A model generated the notes under the pieces. The model searched no databases. It saw nothing but the letters and a program-made list of their open reading frames with translations, and had not been told where the DNA came from. The position numbers and the translations under genes were made by a program. From Planctomycetaceae bacterium UBA6172 (GTDB lineage: Bacteria; Planctomycetota; Planctomycetia; Pirellulales; Pirellulaceae): a stretch of DNA of 64,000 bases. Each line of letters starts with the position of its first letter. Positions within the stretch are counted from its first letter, which is position 1. The stretch spans positions 3,927-67,926 of the forward strand of contig DITY01000060.1 in the NCBI GenBank assembly GCA_002422955.1, given 5' to 3'. Shown here one piece after another: positions 54,334 to 63,184 of the stretch.

Positions 54334-55890
54334 TCACCAGTGATAAGCGGAGAGCAACGCCTCGAGTTCACGCAGCACTTCCGGATGCGCCGCGGCGACG
54401 TTCTTCGTTTCCGCCGGGTCGAGTTCGTAGTCGAACAGTTCGATCGCGGGTGGGGCGCCTCCACGACCTCCGGTCCGGATCAATCGCCAACGGTCGGTCC
54501 GAAGTGACCTTGAGCCGTTTCCCCAGAAGCCGCAGGCCGGTTTCGCCGTGGGCGCGGCAGGCTCTTCCAGATACCGTCTCAAACTGTGGCCGGTCAAGGC
54601 TGGCGGCGAAGTGAGTCCGCAGTAATCGGTGAGGGTCGGAAACAGGTCGACCGTCTCGACGATGGCCTCACAGCGGACGCCAGTCGGCGGCGTTTCGCCG
54701 GAGCCCGTCGGCTGCGGGATTCGGATCAGCAGCGGGCTTCGGAGGGCTTCCTCATACAAGCAATGCTTGCCCCAGATCGCATGCTCGCCGAGCAGAAAGC
54801 CGTGATCGCCCCAAATCACGACCAGGGTTTCATGATTCGGGTCGAGCCGATCGAGCGATTCCAGCAACCTTCCCAGTTGGTGGTCCATGTAGCTGACCGC
54901 TGCCGCGTAGGCGCGCCGCAACTCCTGGGCATACGCCGGATCCGTATCGGGGTCGCGGCCCTGGTGACCATAGTTGCCGCGAAACTCGCCGCTGGCGTGC
55001 CAGCCCGACGGCCAGGTGGGCCGCGCCGCGTTGGCGGGCGGGGCGAAGTTCGCCGAGTCGTGGCGGTCGAACCAAGCTTGGGGCGCGGCGAAAGGCAGGT
55101 GCGGCTTGAAAAATCCGACCGCGAAAAACCAAGGTGTTGCGGAAGCTTGCAGCGTCGCTAACTTCTCGATCGCGGCGTCAGCGACCCACGCGTCCGGGTA
55201 CAGGGAGTCGGGACCCGCGGTCGATTCCAACGCCGGGGATTGCCCCGGACGCCTGGCCCGCCCCGCGGAAAATCCGTGCATCATCGCCTTCGCATCCCGC
55301 CATGGCCCCCGAGGGATTCCGGCGCTGTCCCACGCGCCCGGCAACTCTTCGGGGGACGCCGCCCAATTCTCGCCCGTCAGGTTGCCGGGGTAATGGGTCA
55401 CTTTGCCCAACGAGTGGGTCTGATAACCGTGCCCGCGAAACCAGGCCGGTAGGCTTTCATCGGCCCAATTCGCTTGGGTTTTTAAAATCGCATCGTTGCT
55501 CAGATGCGCCGCAACCTCGGGATAGCGGCCCCGCATCAGCGCCGCCCGCGATGCGCCACACGTCGGGACTTGGACGTAATGCCGGGCGAAACTGACCGCG
55601 GAAGCCGCGAAACGATCGATCGCCGGAGTCTGCGCGACCCCATCGCCGAGATGCCCGAGTTGGCCGCGGAGGTCATCGACGCAGATCAGCAGCACGTTGG
55701 GACGCGGCTTGGCTGAGGCGGGAGTCCTGGGACGCTCTTCCGCCCCGGCCCTGATCGCCGACAACGTACACGCCATCGCGGCCACGAGCAGGACGAGAGG
55801 GAGACTTACCGGCCCCCCGCAGTTCCCGCTCGGTTGACGCCCCAGCTGTCTGGCGTTGGCGAGGGGCGAGGGAAACCGACATCGCGACAT
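54334..55890 (-). CDS. Type I sulfatase
   Basis: 518 residues from ATG 55890. Hydrophobic segment SLPLVLLVAAMACTLSAIRA serves as signal peptide. Calcium ligands VDDLRG and GDHGFLLGEH are present. The formylglycine site is C111-G-A-S-R115 in VPTCGASRAALMRGRYP, matching the C-x-P/A-x-R pattern that needs formylglycine-generating enzyme. It resembles iduronate-2-sulfatase or choline-sulfatase types (GKVTHYP, GFFKPHLPFAAP, SYMDHQLGRLLE). C-terminal LFDYELDPAETKNVAA is typical. Removes sulfate from polysaccharides, as is common in marine planctomycetes. The exact start is uncertain because the N-terminal part before the signal is long. Confidence 0.9.
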   Translation of the reverse strand: MSRCRFPSPLANARQLGRQPSGNCGGPVSLPLVLLVAAMACTLSAIRAGAEERPRTPASAKPRPNVLLICVDDLRGQLGHLGDGVAQTPAIDRFAASAVSFARHYVQVPTCGASRAALMRGRYPEVAAHLSNDAILKTQANWADESLPAWFRGHGYQTHSLGKVTHYPGNLTGENWAASPEELPGAWDSAGIPRGPWRDAKAMMHGFSAGRARRPGQSPALESTAGPDSLYPDAWVADAAIEKLATLQASATPWFFAVGFFKPHLPFAAPQAWFDRHDSANFAPPANAARPTWPSGWHASGEFRGNYGHQGRDPDTDPAYAQELRRAYAAAVSYMDHQLGRLLESLDRLDPNHETLVVIWGDHGFLLGEHAIWGKHCLYEEALRSPLLIRIPQPTGSGETPPTGVRCEAIVETVDLFPTLTDYCGLTSPPALTGHSLRRYLEEPAAPTAKPACGFWGNGSRSLRTDRWRLIRTGGRGGAPPAIELFDYELDPAETKNVAAAHPEVLRELEALLSAYHW

Positions 55891-56157
55891 GGGGAACGCC
55901 TGGGGCTGGGGGCGAGGATCAGGCAACTCGCGGCGGGGGCAACCGGAAACGGGGCCGAGTCGAGAAGCAGAGGACGAAACGACCGATAAACGAGAAATTC
56001 GCAGCATCTCGGCCGACAATGGGTTGCAACGGTCGGAGAAAGTATACTATGAGCGACGGGTTGGGGGTGCCGATCCCCACGCGGCAGACGGACCCGATGA
56101 GGTTGGCGGATTCGGGCCGGCGTATTTCTTCAAACGCTGAGAAAATTTCGAAAGAAC

Positions 56158-56529
56158 ATGAGTGACGTATCGAGTAATTCGCTGTCCGCGGCGGTGAGTC
56201 AGATTGACGGCCAGCTGGCTCACCTGTGGATGGTCCGGACCTTCATCAAGCATAGCGACGAAGCTCAGGATGATGAGGATCTGCGGGACATCGCCCGCGA
56301 GCTCTATGATTTCGTATTGGCGTTGGCCCCCGCCAAACTGGCCGAGGACGATGAGGCTTACATCAAGATGGCTCGGAAAAAGTTTCCCAAGGTTCGCAAG
56401 GCGACCGAGCTGTTCAACGAGATTCAGGCCGAGGTGAGTTCCCACACCAACTTCGAAATGGCCGGCAAGTCGCTGCAATTGATCGTCGAGCGGGTCGATC
56501 AAATCCTGCAATCGCTTCCCGCCAGCTGA
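56158..56529 (+). CDS. Small alpha-helical hypothetical protein
   Basis: 123 residues, with three or four helices predicted by eye: QIDGQLAHLWMVRTFIKHSDE, EDLRDIARELYDFVLALA, DEAYIKMARKKFPKVRKATELFNEIQ, GKSLQLIVERVDQIL. No signal or membrane helix, no catalytic motif. The stable amphipathic pattern and its own upstream spacer support a real gene. A TATACT (56043-56048) lies about 110 bases upstream, but without a good -35 at the correct spacing. No family recognised. Confidence 0.75.
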   Translation: MSDVSSNSLSAAVSQIDGQLAHLWMVRTFIKHSDEAQDDEDLRDIARELYDFVLALAPAKLAEDDEAYIKMARKKFPKVRKATELFNEIQAEVSSHTNFEMAGKSLQLIVERVDQILQSLPAS

Positions 56530-56584
56530 TCGTCCTCGCCCTGGGGCGAGGACTTGAGCCGGTCAAGGAAGCGTCAGGTCGGGC

Positions 56585-57631
56585 CTAGAAATCACCGACC
56601 ACTTCGCCACCGGCCCTCGTGCCGAGCGCGCGATAGACTTTTAGCTCGATCGATTCGGTCAAGCCACGGACCGATCCGTCCATCATCGCGGCTTGGACCA
56701 GCCCGGGATGATAGCTGCGTGAAGTAATCACACCCCGGGTCGCTTCGGTCAGGCTTCTCCCCTCGCGGCTGCTCGATACGTCGATGTCGAAGGTTTGCCC
56801 GCCGACGACGTGAGGCACCACGGTGTTGGGGGTGAAGGTCGTGGTGAAGCCGTTGTGAATGGCGCGTCCGCAAACCCATTCGGTGTGGCCATTGGTCGCC
56901 GACCAATCGCCCCCCTGGACATTGGCCGAGACGTCGGCTGGAAATACCGGCTCGTCGGACGGAAGTACCGCGTCATGAAAACGCGGCGTGTAGGCCTTGA
57001 CCTCGCAGATCCCGACCGTGTTGCTCAGGCCATCCACGAATCCGGCGGTCCCGATGCGGCCGTTGGGCGCGAAGGCGGCCCCGCCATCAACTCGATTGGT
57101 CGGATTGTAAATCAGGTAGCGGCCGACGCTCATCGCGTAATTGAGCGGGTAGTGTTGCGGCACATGGGTCGCCGTATCCAGGCGGGCTTGGTCCTTGATT
57201 TCGCTCGGGCACATCAGCACCGGGACGCGGGTCGCCGCGATGCCGAAGGGGGGAAACAGGGTGCGATTCCCAGCCGCGTGATAACCGATCGAAAAGTCGA
57301 TCAGGTTGTAGGTGTTGGCCCCTTCGACGTAGGGCAACAAAAACGATTGCCCCGACCAAGGCTGACCCGCCGACATGCCGACCGCGACGGACGAGGGGGG
57401 GAAAATTCGATGGACGGACTCGTAATTGTGCAGCGCCAAGCCGAGCTGCTTGAGATTGTTTTGGCAACTCATTCTCCGGGCCGCTTCGCGGGCGGCCTGG
57501 ACCGCGGGCAGAAGCAAGCCGACCATCACGCCAATGATGGCGATGACAACGAGCAATTCGACGAGCGTGAAGCCCCGTGTTGGCTTCCCAAACTGCCGCT
57601 GCGAATGGATGACATGGCGGACCGAACCCAT
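56585..57631 (-). CDS. DUF1559 pseudopilin-like protein
   Basis: 348 residues. The type IV prepilin-like N-terminus [34 protein letters not shown] has the G^F cleavage site and Glu+5, so prepilin peptidase should process it. After this come the DUF1559 body ([22 protein letters not shown]) and its C-terminal [19 protein letters not shown]. Hallmark planctomycete family, often in very many copies, and probably exported by a type II/IV-like system. ATG 57631 has GGGAGGG 8 bases upstream. The gene is preceded by a 175-base leader and a palindrome at its promoter. Confidence 0.93.
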   Translation of the reverse strand: MGSVRHVIHSQRQFGKPTRGFTLVELLVVIAIIGVMVGLLLPAVQAAREAARRMSCQNNLKQLGLALHNYESVHRIFPPSSVAVGMSAGQPWSGQSFLLPYVEGANTYNLIDFSIGYHAAGNRTLFPPFGIAATRVPVLMCPSEIKDQARLDTATHVPQHYPLNYAMSVGRYLIYNPTNRVDGGAAFAPNGRIGTAGFVDGLSNTVGICEVKAYTPRFHDAVLPSDEPVFPADVSANVQGGDWSATNGHTEWVCGRAIHNGFTTTFTPNTVVPHVVGGQTFDIDVSSSREGRSLTEATRGVITSRSYHPGLVQAAMMDGSVRGLTESIELKVYRALGTRAGGEVVGDF

Positions 57632-57806
57632 AACCAACCCTCCCGTGAACCGAGATGTGAACCAAGAGATGCCGTACCCCCCGCGGAGGGCGCTCGTCGG
57701 AACGTGGCTGGCTGGACCCGACCTTCTGGCGGCAGGAGGCTCCCTAGGTAACGGGGACCCTGCGGGCGGCGGGTGTGGCTGGCTGGCTGCTTCAGAGCCG
57801 AGTCTG

Positions 57807-57829
57807 CTAATGAGACTCAGTCTCATTAG
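57807..57829. promoter_or_regulatory. Palindromic operator, Fur-like 7-1-7 layout
   Basis: Two perfect 11-bp arms, CTAATGAGACT and AGTCTCATTAG, around one central base (57818). The core TGAGACT-N-AGTCTCA has the 7-1-7 layout of Fur-family boxes (TGATAAT-N-ATTATCA) and agrees with five bases in each half. It starts where the -10 element of the DUF1559 gene ends, a position typical for repression. Confidence 0.65.
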
Positions 57830-57855
57830 TTTATCGCCCGGTTTGCGGCCGTCAA
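57828..57855 (-). promoter_or_regulatory. Sigma-70-type promoter of the DUF1559 gene
   Basis: Minus strand TTGACG (plus 57850-57855), a 16-base spacer, TAAACT (plus 57828-57833). The last two bases of the -10 are also the first of the palindrome. Leader to ATG 57631 is about 185 bases and rich in GC hairpins. Confidence 0.55.
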
Positions 57856-58216
57856 TCGTCGATTCCCCAATCATTGGGAAAGAGCCTCCGACCCGTAAGT
57901 CGGGTCGATTTGCGGTGAATTATCGGACGAAGCGTCAAACTCGGACCGAGAGCCACGTTTTTCTCCAGCAACTCAGCGAGTTCCCGTAACTTCCCTCGCT
58001 TGCCGGAATTACATTCTTCGAGATTCGCGACGATTTCCCCCCGGACTCGGAACCAAAATCCCGTTCGACGCGTATCCACCTGTGAACCCGATTCCCGCTC
58101 GAACGGTTGACCCGCGGCGGCAAACGGTTCTTGGCCTTTCCGTCGCAGCGCTCGCCGCGTGCGGTTGAAATCGGGGGCTCGTTCGTGAGTGTTGTCAACA
58201 TCAAGTGAGGTGAACT
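57856..58216. other. Intergenic region upstream of the DksA/TraR gene
   Basis: About 360 bases without a gene. A small palindrome GTTGTCAAC at 58192-58200 lies just ahead of the DksA/TraR-like ribosome site. No RNA family recognised. Confidence 0.4.
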
Positions 58217-58621
58217 ATGGCTCGACAAGAAACGATCGAAAAGCTTCTCGGCATGTTGCTCCGCCGTCGCGATTCGCTCGCCCGGTCGATTAAGGGTGAT
58301 ATCAAGCTCCTGTTCGAATACCACGGGGAGACGTCGGGCGACGTTCTCGATGCGGCCGCCGATACCGTCCAGGACGAAATGAACAGTCGCCTGCTGGAGG
58401 TGGAGAGCGACGAGCTACGGGCGATCGATGCGGCGATCGATCGGATCAAGGACGGCTCCTACGGAACGTGCCAAGATTGTGGCAAGCCGATTCCGCTCAA
58501 ACGCCTCCAGGCCGTGCCTTACGTGGTGGATTGCGTCGGTTGCCGCCGGCTCGCGGAACAGCGGAGCGAGTCCAAGGCTTCGGGTTGGAGCAGCTCGGTC
58601 GCCTATTACGGATCGGACTGA
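58217..58621 (+). CDS. DksA/TraR C4-type zinc-finger protein
   Basis: 134 residues. An N-terminal helical pair precedes IDAAIDRIKDGSYGTCQDCGKPIPLKRLQAVPYVVDCVGC, the DksA/TraR zinc finger with C85-x2-C88-x17-C106-x2-C109. The family binds the secondary channel of RNA polymerase and alters transcription with ppGpp. The coiled-coil tip DxxDxA motif of E. coli DksA is not clearly present (GDVLDAAADT is similar in place), so a TraR/YbiI-like rather than DksA role is possible. GAGGTG lies about 6 bases before ATG 58217. Confidence 0.92.
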   Translation: MARQETIEKLLGMLLRRRDSLARSIKGDIKLLFEYHGETSGDVLDAAADTVQDEMNSRLLEVESDELRAIDAAIDRIKDGSYGTCQDCGKPIPLKRLQAVPYVVDCVGCRRLAEQRSESKASGWSSSVAYYGSD

Positions 58622-58657
58622 GTCGGACGGCTCAGGGGCCAGACCCACGCGGGGCGG

Positions 58658-58876
58658 ATGCCGAAACGACTTTGGCGACGGGGAGTGATTCCTGTCGCCC
58701 TTTTCATTGTGGTCCTACCGGTTGCTCTCGAGGTGACGCGGAATCGCATTGAAACGACCGGCCAGGTCGAGCGGCTTATCGCGGCTACGCCCGGCGAGGG
58801 GTCGGCGAGCAATTTTCTTGCCCTCTCCCAGCCGATCGTTACCTTGCAATCGGCTTCCCTCCGAACCTCCCACTGA
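58658..58876 (+). CDS. Possible small membrane protein
   Basis: 72 residues: basic start MPKRLWRRG, one hydrophobic helix (about 10-26, VIPVALFIVVLPVALEV), then a polar tail. It lies in the 260-base gap between the DksA/TraR gene and htrA. It has no family resemblance and only a weak GGGG ribosome site, so it may be chance. Confidence 0.3.
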   Translation: MPKRLWRRGVIPVALFIVVLPVALEVTRNRIETTGQVERLIAATPGEGSASNFLALSQPIVTLQSASLRTSH

Positions 58877-58887
58877 AGTCCGTGTCG

Positions 58888-60180
58888 ATGTCCGCTTCTT
58901 CATTCGGTTCCCCCCTGGCCCGAGTCGCTCTTGGCGACCGCCCCGTTCGTGACGGGCTAGGTGTCCGCTCCGATTGGGGTGGTGTCGTCCGCTCGGCGTC
59001 CACCGCTTATCGCAGGTCGATCGGAACGCTGTTGCTGTCCGCGATGTGGCTCTCAGCCGCGGTAGCGCAGTCGCCCCAGCCCGACAAGCCGGGTGAATCG
59101 TACCAATCGTATCGGGTGTCCGACGATGCCGACGCGTCGGCGGATGGTGGGTCAACGGCGGCAACGACCACGTCGACCGATGACCAGCGCGAGGCGATGT
59201 ACGCCGAGTTGGCGGAAGAGTTCGCGATGGTCGATCGGCTCGGGAACTTGGTCAAACGGGTGGCGACGCTGGTCAAGCCGAGCGTGATCCATATCGAGGC
59301 CAGAAAATTGGAACGCAATCGCGGGCGGAGCGAAGCGTTCGATGAGGCGGGGGCTGGCGTCGCGGTTCCGATCGCCGGGCAACCGTGGATCTTGACGAAT
59401 CGGCATGTGATCGCCGGCGCGGCGGCCGGTGAGATCACGATCAAAACCAGCGACGGCCGTCATTGTCACCCGGTCCAAGTGCTATCCGATCCCAGCACCG
59501 ACGTCGCGGTGATGAGGGTCGACATCCCGATGCCGCTGACCCGAATCGGTGACAGCAACCAGACGGAAATCGGCGACTTCGTGATCGCCATCGGTAGCCC
59601 GTTCGGCCTAAGCCACAGCGTCACCTTCGGCATTCTCAGCGCCCGTGGCCGGCGGGACCTCTCCTTGGGTACCGAGCGGATTGACCTGCAAGACTTCTTC
59701 CAAACCGACGCCGCGATCAATCCCGGCAACAGCGGCGGGCCGCTGATCAATCTCCGCGGCGAGGTGATCGCGATCAACACCGCGATCGCCAGCAACGGGG
59801 GTGGCAGCGAGGGGATCGGCTTCGCGATCCCGATCGACATGGCGGTTCGGGTTGCGGAAGAGTTGATCCGGCACGGCAAGCTTCGTCGCGGTTACCTCGG
59901 TGTGACCCTCGATCCCGAGTTTTCCTCGGCCGAGGCGATGCGTTTGCTCGGGAGCCCGCACGGCGCGTTGGTCAAGGAAGTCCGGGCCGGTTCACCCGCC
60001 GAACTGGCTCACATCCGTCGTGGCGATGTGATCCTGGAGTTCGATGGTCGGCCCGTGGAAAACGATGACCATCTCGTGACCCGCGTCGGACTGGCTCAGG
60101 TCGATCGCGAAGTTCCGCTGGTGATTTCCCGCAACGGACAGCGGTATCGCACCGTTCTGGTCGTCACGCCGCTGCCCTGA
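58888..60180 (+). CDS. HtrA/DegP-type periplasmic serine protease with one PDZ domain
   Basis: 430 residues from ATG 58888. A hydrophobic segment (about 45-62, SIGTLLLSAMWLSAAVAQ) is the export signal, preceded by an unusually long hydrophilic N-terminus. Trypsin-like triad: H173 in TNRHVIAG, D205 in DPSTDVAVMRVD and S282 in NPGNSGGPLINLRG. One PDZ domain follows (YLGVTLDPEFSSAEA; GSPAELAHIRRGDVILEFDG). Degrades or refolds damaged envelope proteins. With a single PDZ domain it is DegS-like in layout. It converges with lexA, 54 bases away. Confidence 0.94.
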   Translation: MSASSFGSPLARVALGDRPVRDGLGVRSDWGGVVRSASTAYRRSIGTLLLSAMWLSAAVAQSPQPDKPGESYQSYRVSDDADASADGGSTAATTTSTDDQREAMYAELAEEFAMVDRLGNLVKRVATLVKPSVIHIEARKLERNRGRSEAFDEAGAGVAVPIAGQPWILTNRHVIAGAAAGEITIKTSDGRHCHPVQVLSDPSTDVAVMRVDIPMPLTRIGDSNQTEIGDFVIAIGSPFGLSHSVTFGILSARGRRDLSLGTERIDLQDFFQTDAAINPGNSGGPLINLRGEVIAINTAIASNGGGSEGIGFAIPIDMAVRVAEELIRHGKLRRGYLGVTLDPEFSSAEAMRLLGSPHGALVKEVRAGSPAELAHIRRGDVILEFDGRPVENDDHLVTRVGLAQVDREVPLVISRNGQRYRTVLVVTPLP

Positions 60181-60234
60181 GCAACCGCCAGCGACCTCAC
60201 GCCGTGAGATCCGCCGTTGCCGCGCCGGCACGCG

Positions 60235-60840
60235 TTACAATTCGCCGCGTACCACCGCCACGGCAATCCCGATAACCTTCGCCGACTTGACGTAGATCGG
60301 CTTCATCTGACGGTTGGCGGGCTGCAGCCGAATCCGGTTCTCTTCGGGGTGCCAGTACTTCAGCGTCGCTTCCCCTTCGGGCGTCTGGGCGACAACCATT
60401 TGGCCGGGCCGCGCCTTTTGTGCCGGCTCGATGATCACGTAGTCCCCGTCCAAGATGTGAGCGTCGATCATCGAATCGCCGGATACTCGCAGCACGAAGC
60501 GGTCGTCGCGGTACAGGATCTGGCCCAAGTCGATCCGCTCGTCTTGCTCGAACGCCAAGGAGGTCGGTCCGGCCGCGACGACACCGGCCATCTGCATCGC
60601 ATACCGCCCCCGCGCCGCCGCATCGACCAATTCGATCGCGCGGCTCCGCTTCGCTTCGCGGGTGATCAACCCCTTGCGTTCCAAAGCCCGCAGGTGACAC
60701 ATCACCCCGTTGGGGCTGCCGATGTCGAAATGGTGCGCGATTTCACGGACCGTTGGCCCGTAACCCCGATCGATGATCAGGCCGCGGATCATTTCGTAAA
60801 CCGCACGCTGTCTGGTGGTGAGCGCTCGAGGCGTGGACAT
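60235..60840 (-). CDS. lexA: LexA SOS repressor
   Basis: 201 residues. An N-terminal winged helix (LTTRQRAVYEMIRGLIIDRGYGPTVREIAHHFDIGSPNGVMCHL) binds SOS operators. The C-terminal autoprotease has cleavage site A90-G91 (VVAAGPTS), nucleophile S123 in SGDSM and K161 in EATLKYW, all as needed for RecA-stimulated self-cleavage. ATG 60840 gives the family N-terminus. It represses DNA repair genes until damage. Its upstream region holds a palindrome and 16-bp tandem repeats that may be control sites. Confidence 0.95.
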   Translation of the reverse strand: MSTPRALTTRQRAVYEMIRGLIIDRGYGPTVREIAHHFDIGSPNGVMCHLRALERKGLITREAKRSRAIELVDAAARGRYAMQMAGVVAAGPTSLAFEQDERIDLGQILYRDDRFVLRVSGDSMIDAHILDGDYVIIEPAQKARPGQMVVAQTPEGEATLKYWHPEENRIRLQPANRQMKPIYVKSAKVIGIAVAVVRGEL

Positions 60841-60936
60841 GAAACACCGGTACTCGCAGTCGAGATGGGAGATGGATGTTTGCGGGCCGGTCGGGAGGCT
60901 TGGGGGACCGTTGCGGCACCCCAGGTTCGGCCGCGG

Positions 60937-60948
60937 TTCGTGGACGAA
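60937..60948. promoter_or_regulatory. Palindrome TTCGT-N2-ACGAA upstream of lexA
   Basis: On the minus strand TTCGTCCACGAA, a perfect 5-bp inverted repeat with a 2-base centre, about 100 bases upstream of the lexA start. LexA usually controls itself through a dyad in this zone, but the site does not match the known proteobacterial or Gram-positive boxes. Confidence 0.3.
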
Positions 60949-60958
60949 TGGTCGGGAA

Positions 60959-61022
60959 CCCCGGGAGCGAATATCCCCGGGAGCGAATTTCCCCGGGGGC
61001 AAATATTCCCAGACGCGAATCG
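60959..61022. repeat. Tandem 16-bp repeats between uppP and lexA
   Basis: Units CCCCGGGAGCGAATAT (60959-60974), CCCCGGGAGCGAATTT (60975-60990), CCCCGGGGGCAAATAT (60991-61006) and a decayed fourth unit TCCCAGACGCGAATCG (61007-61022). The first two differ at one base. Lies about 120 bases upstream of lexA and 36 beyond the uppP stop. Confidence 0.88.
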
Positions 61023-61057
61023 CGAACCTGCTCTTACGTCAACCATTGTCGTTTGCC

Positions 61058-61927
61058 TCAGTCCGTCACGCCACCCCCGACACGGATTTCGTTCGCGGCT
61101 GGGGGCGTGGTCGCGGCCAGGCTTCCCTCCCCCTCGGCGGCGATCGGATGCTCCCAGAACCCCGCGAGGTACAGACCGATGACCACCAGCCCCAGCGGCC
61201 CGCACCACCAGGCGAACCAGTGCAAACGGTCCTTCTGGCTCCAACGCATCAGCCATCTCAACGCGAAGATTCCGACCGAGAAGGAGATCCCCGCACCCAA
61301 GACCAACACGGCCACATCCTGGCTGCTCGTCCCCTGATCACGCAAATCGCGGATCGCCAGCACCGTCGCCCCGCAGAGCGCCGGGATCGCCAGCAGAAAC
61401 GAGAAGGTCACCGCGTCCGGTCCTCGCAGGCCGACCCATCGCCCGCCGAAGATCGTCGAACCGCTGCGACTCAGCCCCGGCAGAATCGCGCAGGCCTGAA
61501 AGCAGCCGATCGCGAGGGCTTGCCAGACATTCAGTTCACCGTACTGCCGCTCGCCTCGGCGCAACCGCCGCAGAGTTATCAGGATCGCGGCGGTGACCAG
61601 CAGCATGCAGCCCGTCAACAACGGGTCCTTGAGCAGCGGTTCGGCGAACAGTTTGATCGGCAGTCCCACTACCACCGCGGGTAGCGTCCCGACGATCAGG
61701 AGCGGAATCACCCGCCGGTCGCTGGTGAGCAGTTGCAAAATCCGCCGCCAATAAACCACGAGGATCGAACCGAGCGTGCCCGCATGCAGGATGATTTCCA
61801 ACGCCGGCGATTCCGAAGTGTTCCCCAGCAGGCGGCCGATCAGCACCAAGTGGCCCGAGGAGCTGATCGGAAGGAACTCGGCAATCCCCTGAACGATCGC
61901 CAAGATGACGATGGTAAGCCAGTCCAT
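61058..61927 (-). CDS. uppP: Undecaprenyl-diphosphate phosphatase
   Basis: 289 residues of the BacA/UppP family with about eight membrane helices. Conserved EFLPISSSGHLVLIG (about 17-31) and PGLSRSGSTI in the middle form the active site. Dephosphorylates C55-PP to recycle the lipid carrier for peptidoglycan and other cell wall polymers; it may give some bacitracin resistance. Present here although planctomycete cell walls were long thought to lack peptidoglycan, and consistent with newer findings. The hydrophilic C-terminal tail (EGEGSLAATTPPAA) is variable. Confidence 0.95.
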   Translation of the reverse strand: MDWLTIVILAIVQGIAEFLPISSSGHLVLIGRLLGNTSESPALEIILHAGTLGSILVVYWRRILQLLTSDRRVIPLLIVGTLPAVVVGLPIKLFAEPLLKDPLLTGCMLLVTAAILITLRRLRRGERQYGELNVWQALAIGCFQACAILPGLSRSGSTIFGGRWVGLRGPDAVTFSFLLAIPALCGATVLAIRDLRDQGTSSQDVAVLVLGAGISFSVGIFALRWLMRWSQKDRLHWFAWWCGPLGLVVIGLYLAGFWEHPIAAEGEGSLAATTPPAANEIRVGGGVTD

Positions 61928-62124
61928 ACGCTAAATCGATCCGCTGAGACGCGTGGCGAGGGTTCCGAATAATCCTATCGATCGCCATCTAGCGTAGTCA
62001 CGGATCGGGCCGGTGTGGCCGTTCGCGAGCAATTCCGCTCGAGGCTTCCGCCTCCAAGTCCGCGGCGCCTGACCAGGACGGGATGGATGCGAGATGCGAG
62101 ATGCAAAGCGACAGCGGATCGAGC

Positions 62125-62153
62125 TTGCCGTGGCAGGACTGATTTGCGATACT
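62125..62153 (+). promoter_or_regulatory. Sigma-70-type promoter of the following secreted protein gene
   Basis: TTGCCG (62125-62130), 17-base spacer, GATACT (62148-62153), about 50 bases ahead of ATG 62203. Ideal spacing and good hexamers. Confidence 0.55.
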
Positions 62154-62202
62154 TTGGTCTGCAAAATACTCAATTTTCAGCCATCGGACACGGAGGTCAG
62201 CG

Positions 62203-63120
62203 ATGAAAACGGCTTGGTTCGGCACTGGTTTGGGGATGGCAGTCTGGTCGATGGTTGCGGCCGCGGCCGCGATCCGGGCAGACGAGCCCGTTTCCGTGCT
62301 CACGACGGACGTCCCCGAGGCGGCCGACGCCGGCGACGTCTACCTGCTCCGCTATCGCCTGTCGGCCGACGAATCGATCCGCTATGAGGTGACCCAGGTT
62401 GCCAAGACGAAAACGCGAATTCGCGGCGCGGAGGATACGGCTCAGGTTCACACCGTCAGCGAAAAGCTATGGCGGGTGACCGCGGTCGCCGACGATGGCA
62501 AGATGACCTTCGATCATTCGGTCGACTCCGTCGAGATGATGCAGCAAACCGGCGGCAACGAAGAAATTCGCTGGTCGAGTCGGTCCGGCGAAGTCCCCCC
62601 GATCATTTTCGAAACGGTTGCCGACCAGCTCCAGAAGCCGCTGGTCACCGTCACGGTCAACCCTCGTGGCCAGGAGACCGCTCGCCAGCAACATGCCGGC
62701 ACCGACATGCAACTCGGCATGGGCGGACTGACGCTCGCCCTGCCGGAGGAATCGATCGCGGTCGGCAGCTCCTGGAGCGTGCCTCGCGAAATCAAGGCCC
62801 GCGACGAAGCCGGACAAATCAAGGTCATCAAGGTCCGAGAAACCTACCGGCTGGAGAAGGTTCAGACCGGGGTCGCGACGCTCCAGGTCCGCACCGAGAT
62901 CCTGACCCCGATCGAGCAGGCTTCCGTCAAGGCGCAGATCGTCCAACAGCTGAGCAACGGTAGCATTCGCTTCGATATCGATGCCGGCCGTGTGCTCAGC
63001 AAGGAGCTTGATTGGGACGAAACCGTCGTCGGCTTCCAAGGGGACAATAGCCTGATGGAATACCGTGCCCGGATCACCGAAAGGCTGGTCGAGGGGCCGG
63101 CGAGAACCGCCAAGCGTTAG
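62203..63120 (+). CDS. Secreted protein of unknown function
   Basis: 305 residues. Signal peptide (WFGTGLGMAVWSMVAAAAAIRA), then a beta-rich domain of long amphipathic strands: DVYLLRYRLSADESIRYEVTQVAKTKTRI, KLWRVTAVADDGKMTFDHSVDSVEMM, ALPEESIAVGSSWSVPREI, RILSKELDWDETVVGFQGDN-type end. The pattern is like DUF6263-type planctomycete proteins, perhaps a lipocalin-like or LolA-like sheet. GGAGG lies 6 bases before ATG 62203 and a promoter fits upstream. No catalytic motif. Confidence 0.82.
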   Translation: MKTAWFGTGLGMAVWSMVAAAAAIRADEPVSVLTTDVPEAADAGDVYLLRYRLSADESIRYEVTQVAKTKTRIRGAEDTAQVHTVSEKLWRVTAVADDGKMTFDHSVDSVEMMQQTGGNEEIRWSSRSGEVPPIIFETVADQLQKPLVTVTVNPRGQETARQQHAGTDMQLGMGGLTLALPEESIAVGSSWSVPREIKARDEAGQIKVIKVRETYRLEKVQTGVATLQVRTEILTPIEQASVKAQIVQQLSNGSIRFDIDAGRVLSKELDWDETVVGFQGDNSLMEYRARITERLVEGPARTAKR

Positions 63121-63184
63121 CGCCGCCGCCAGGGCGGGCACAAGTCCTGGTCATGACAAGCGGCGGTCATGACAAGTCCCGATA

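Noticed and set aside
56041..56048. AGTATACT as a promoter -10 for the 123-residue gene or the sulfatase
   Set aside because: A good -10 on both strands, but no -35 at 16-18 bases on either strand (TTGCAA on plus is only 13 away).
60959..61022. CRISPR-like array
   Set aside because: Units are 16 bp, directly adjacent without spacers, and no cas gene is near.
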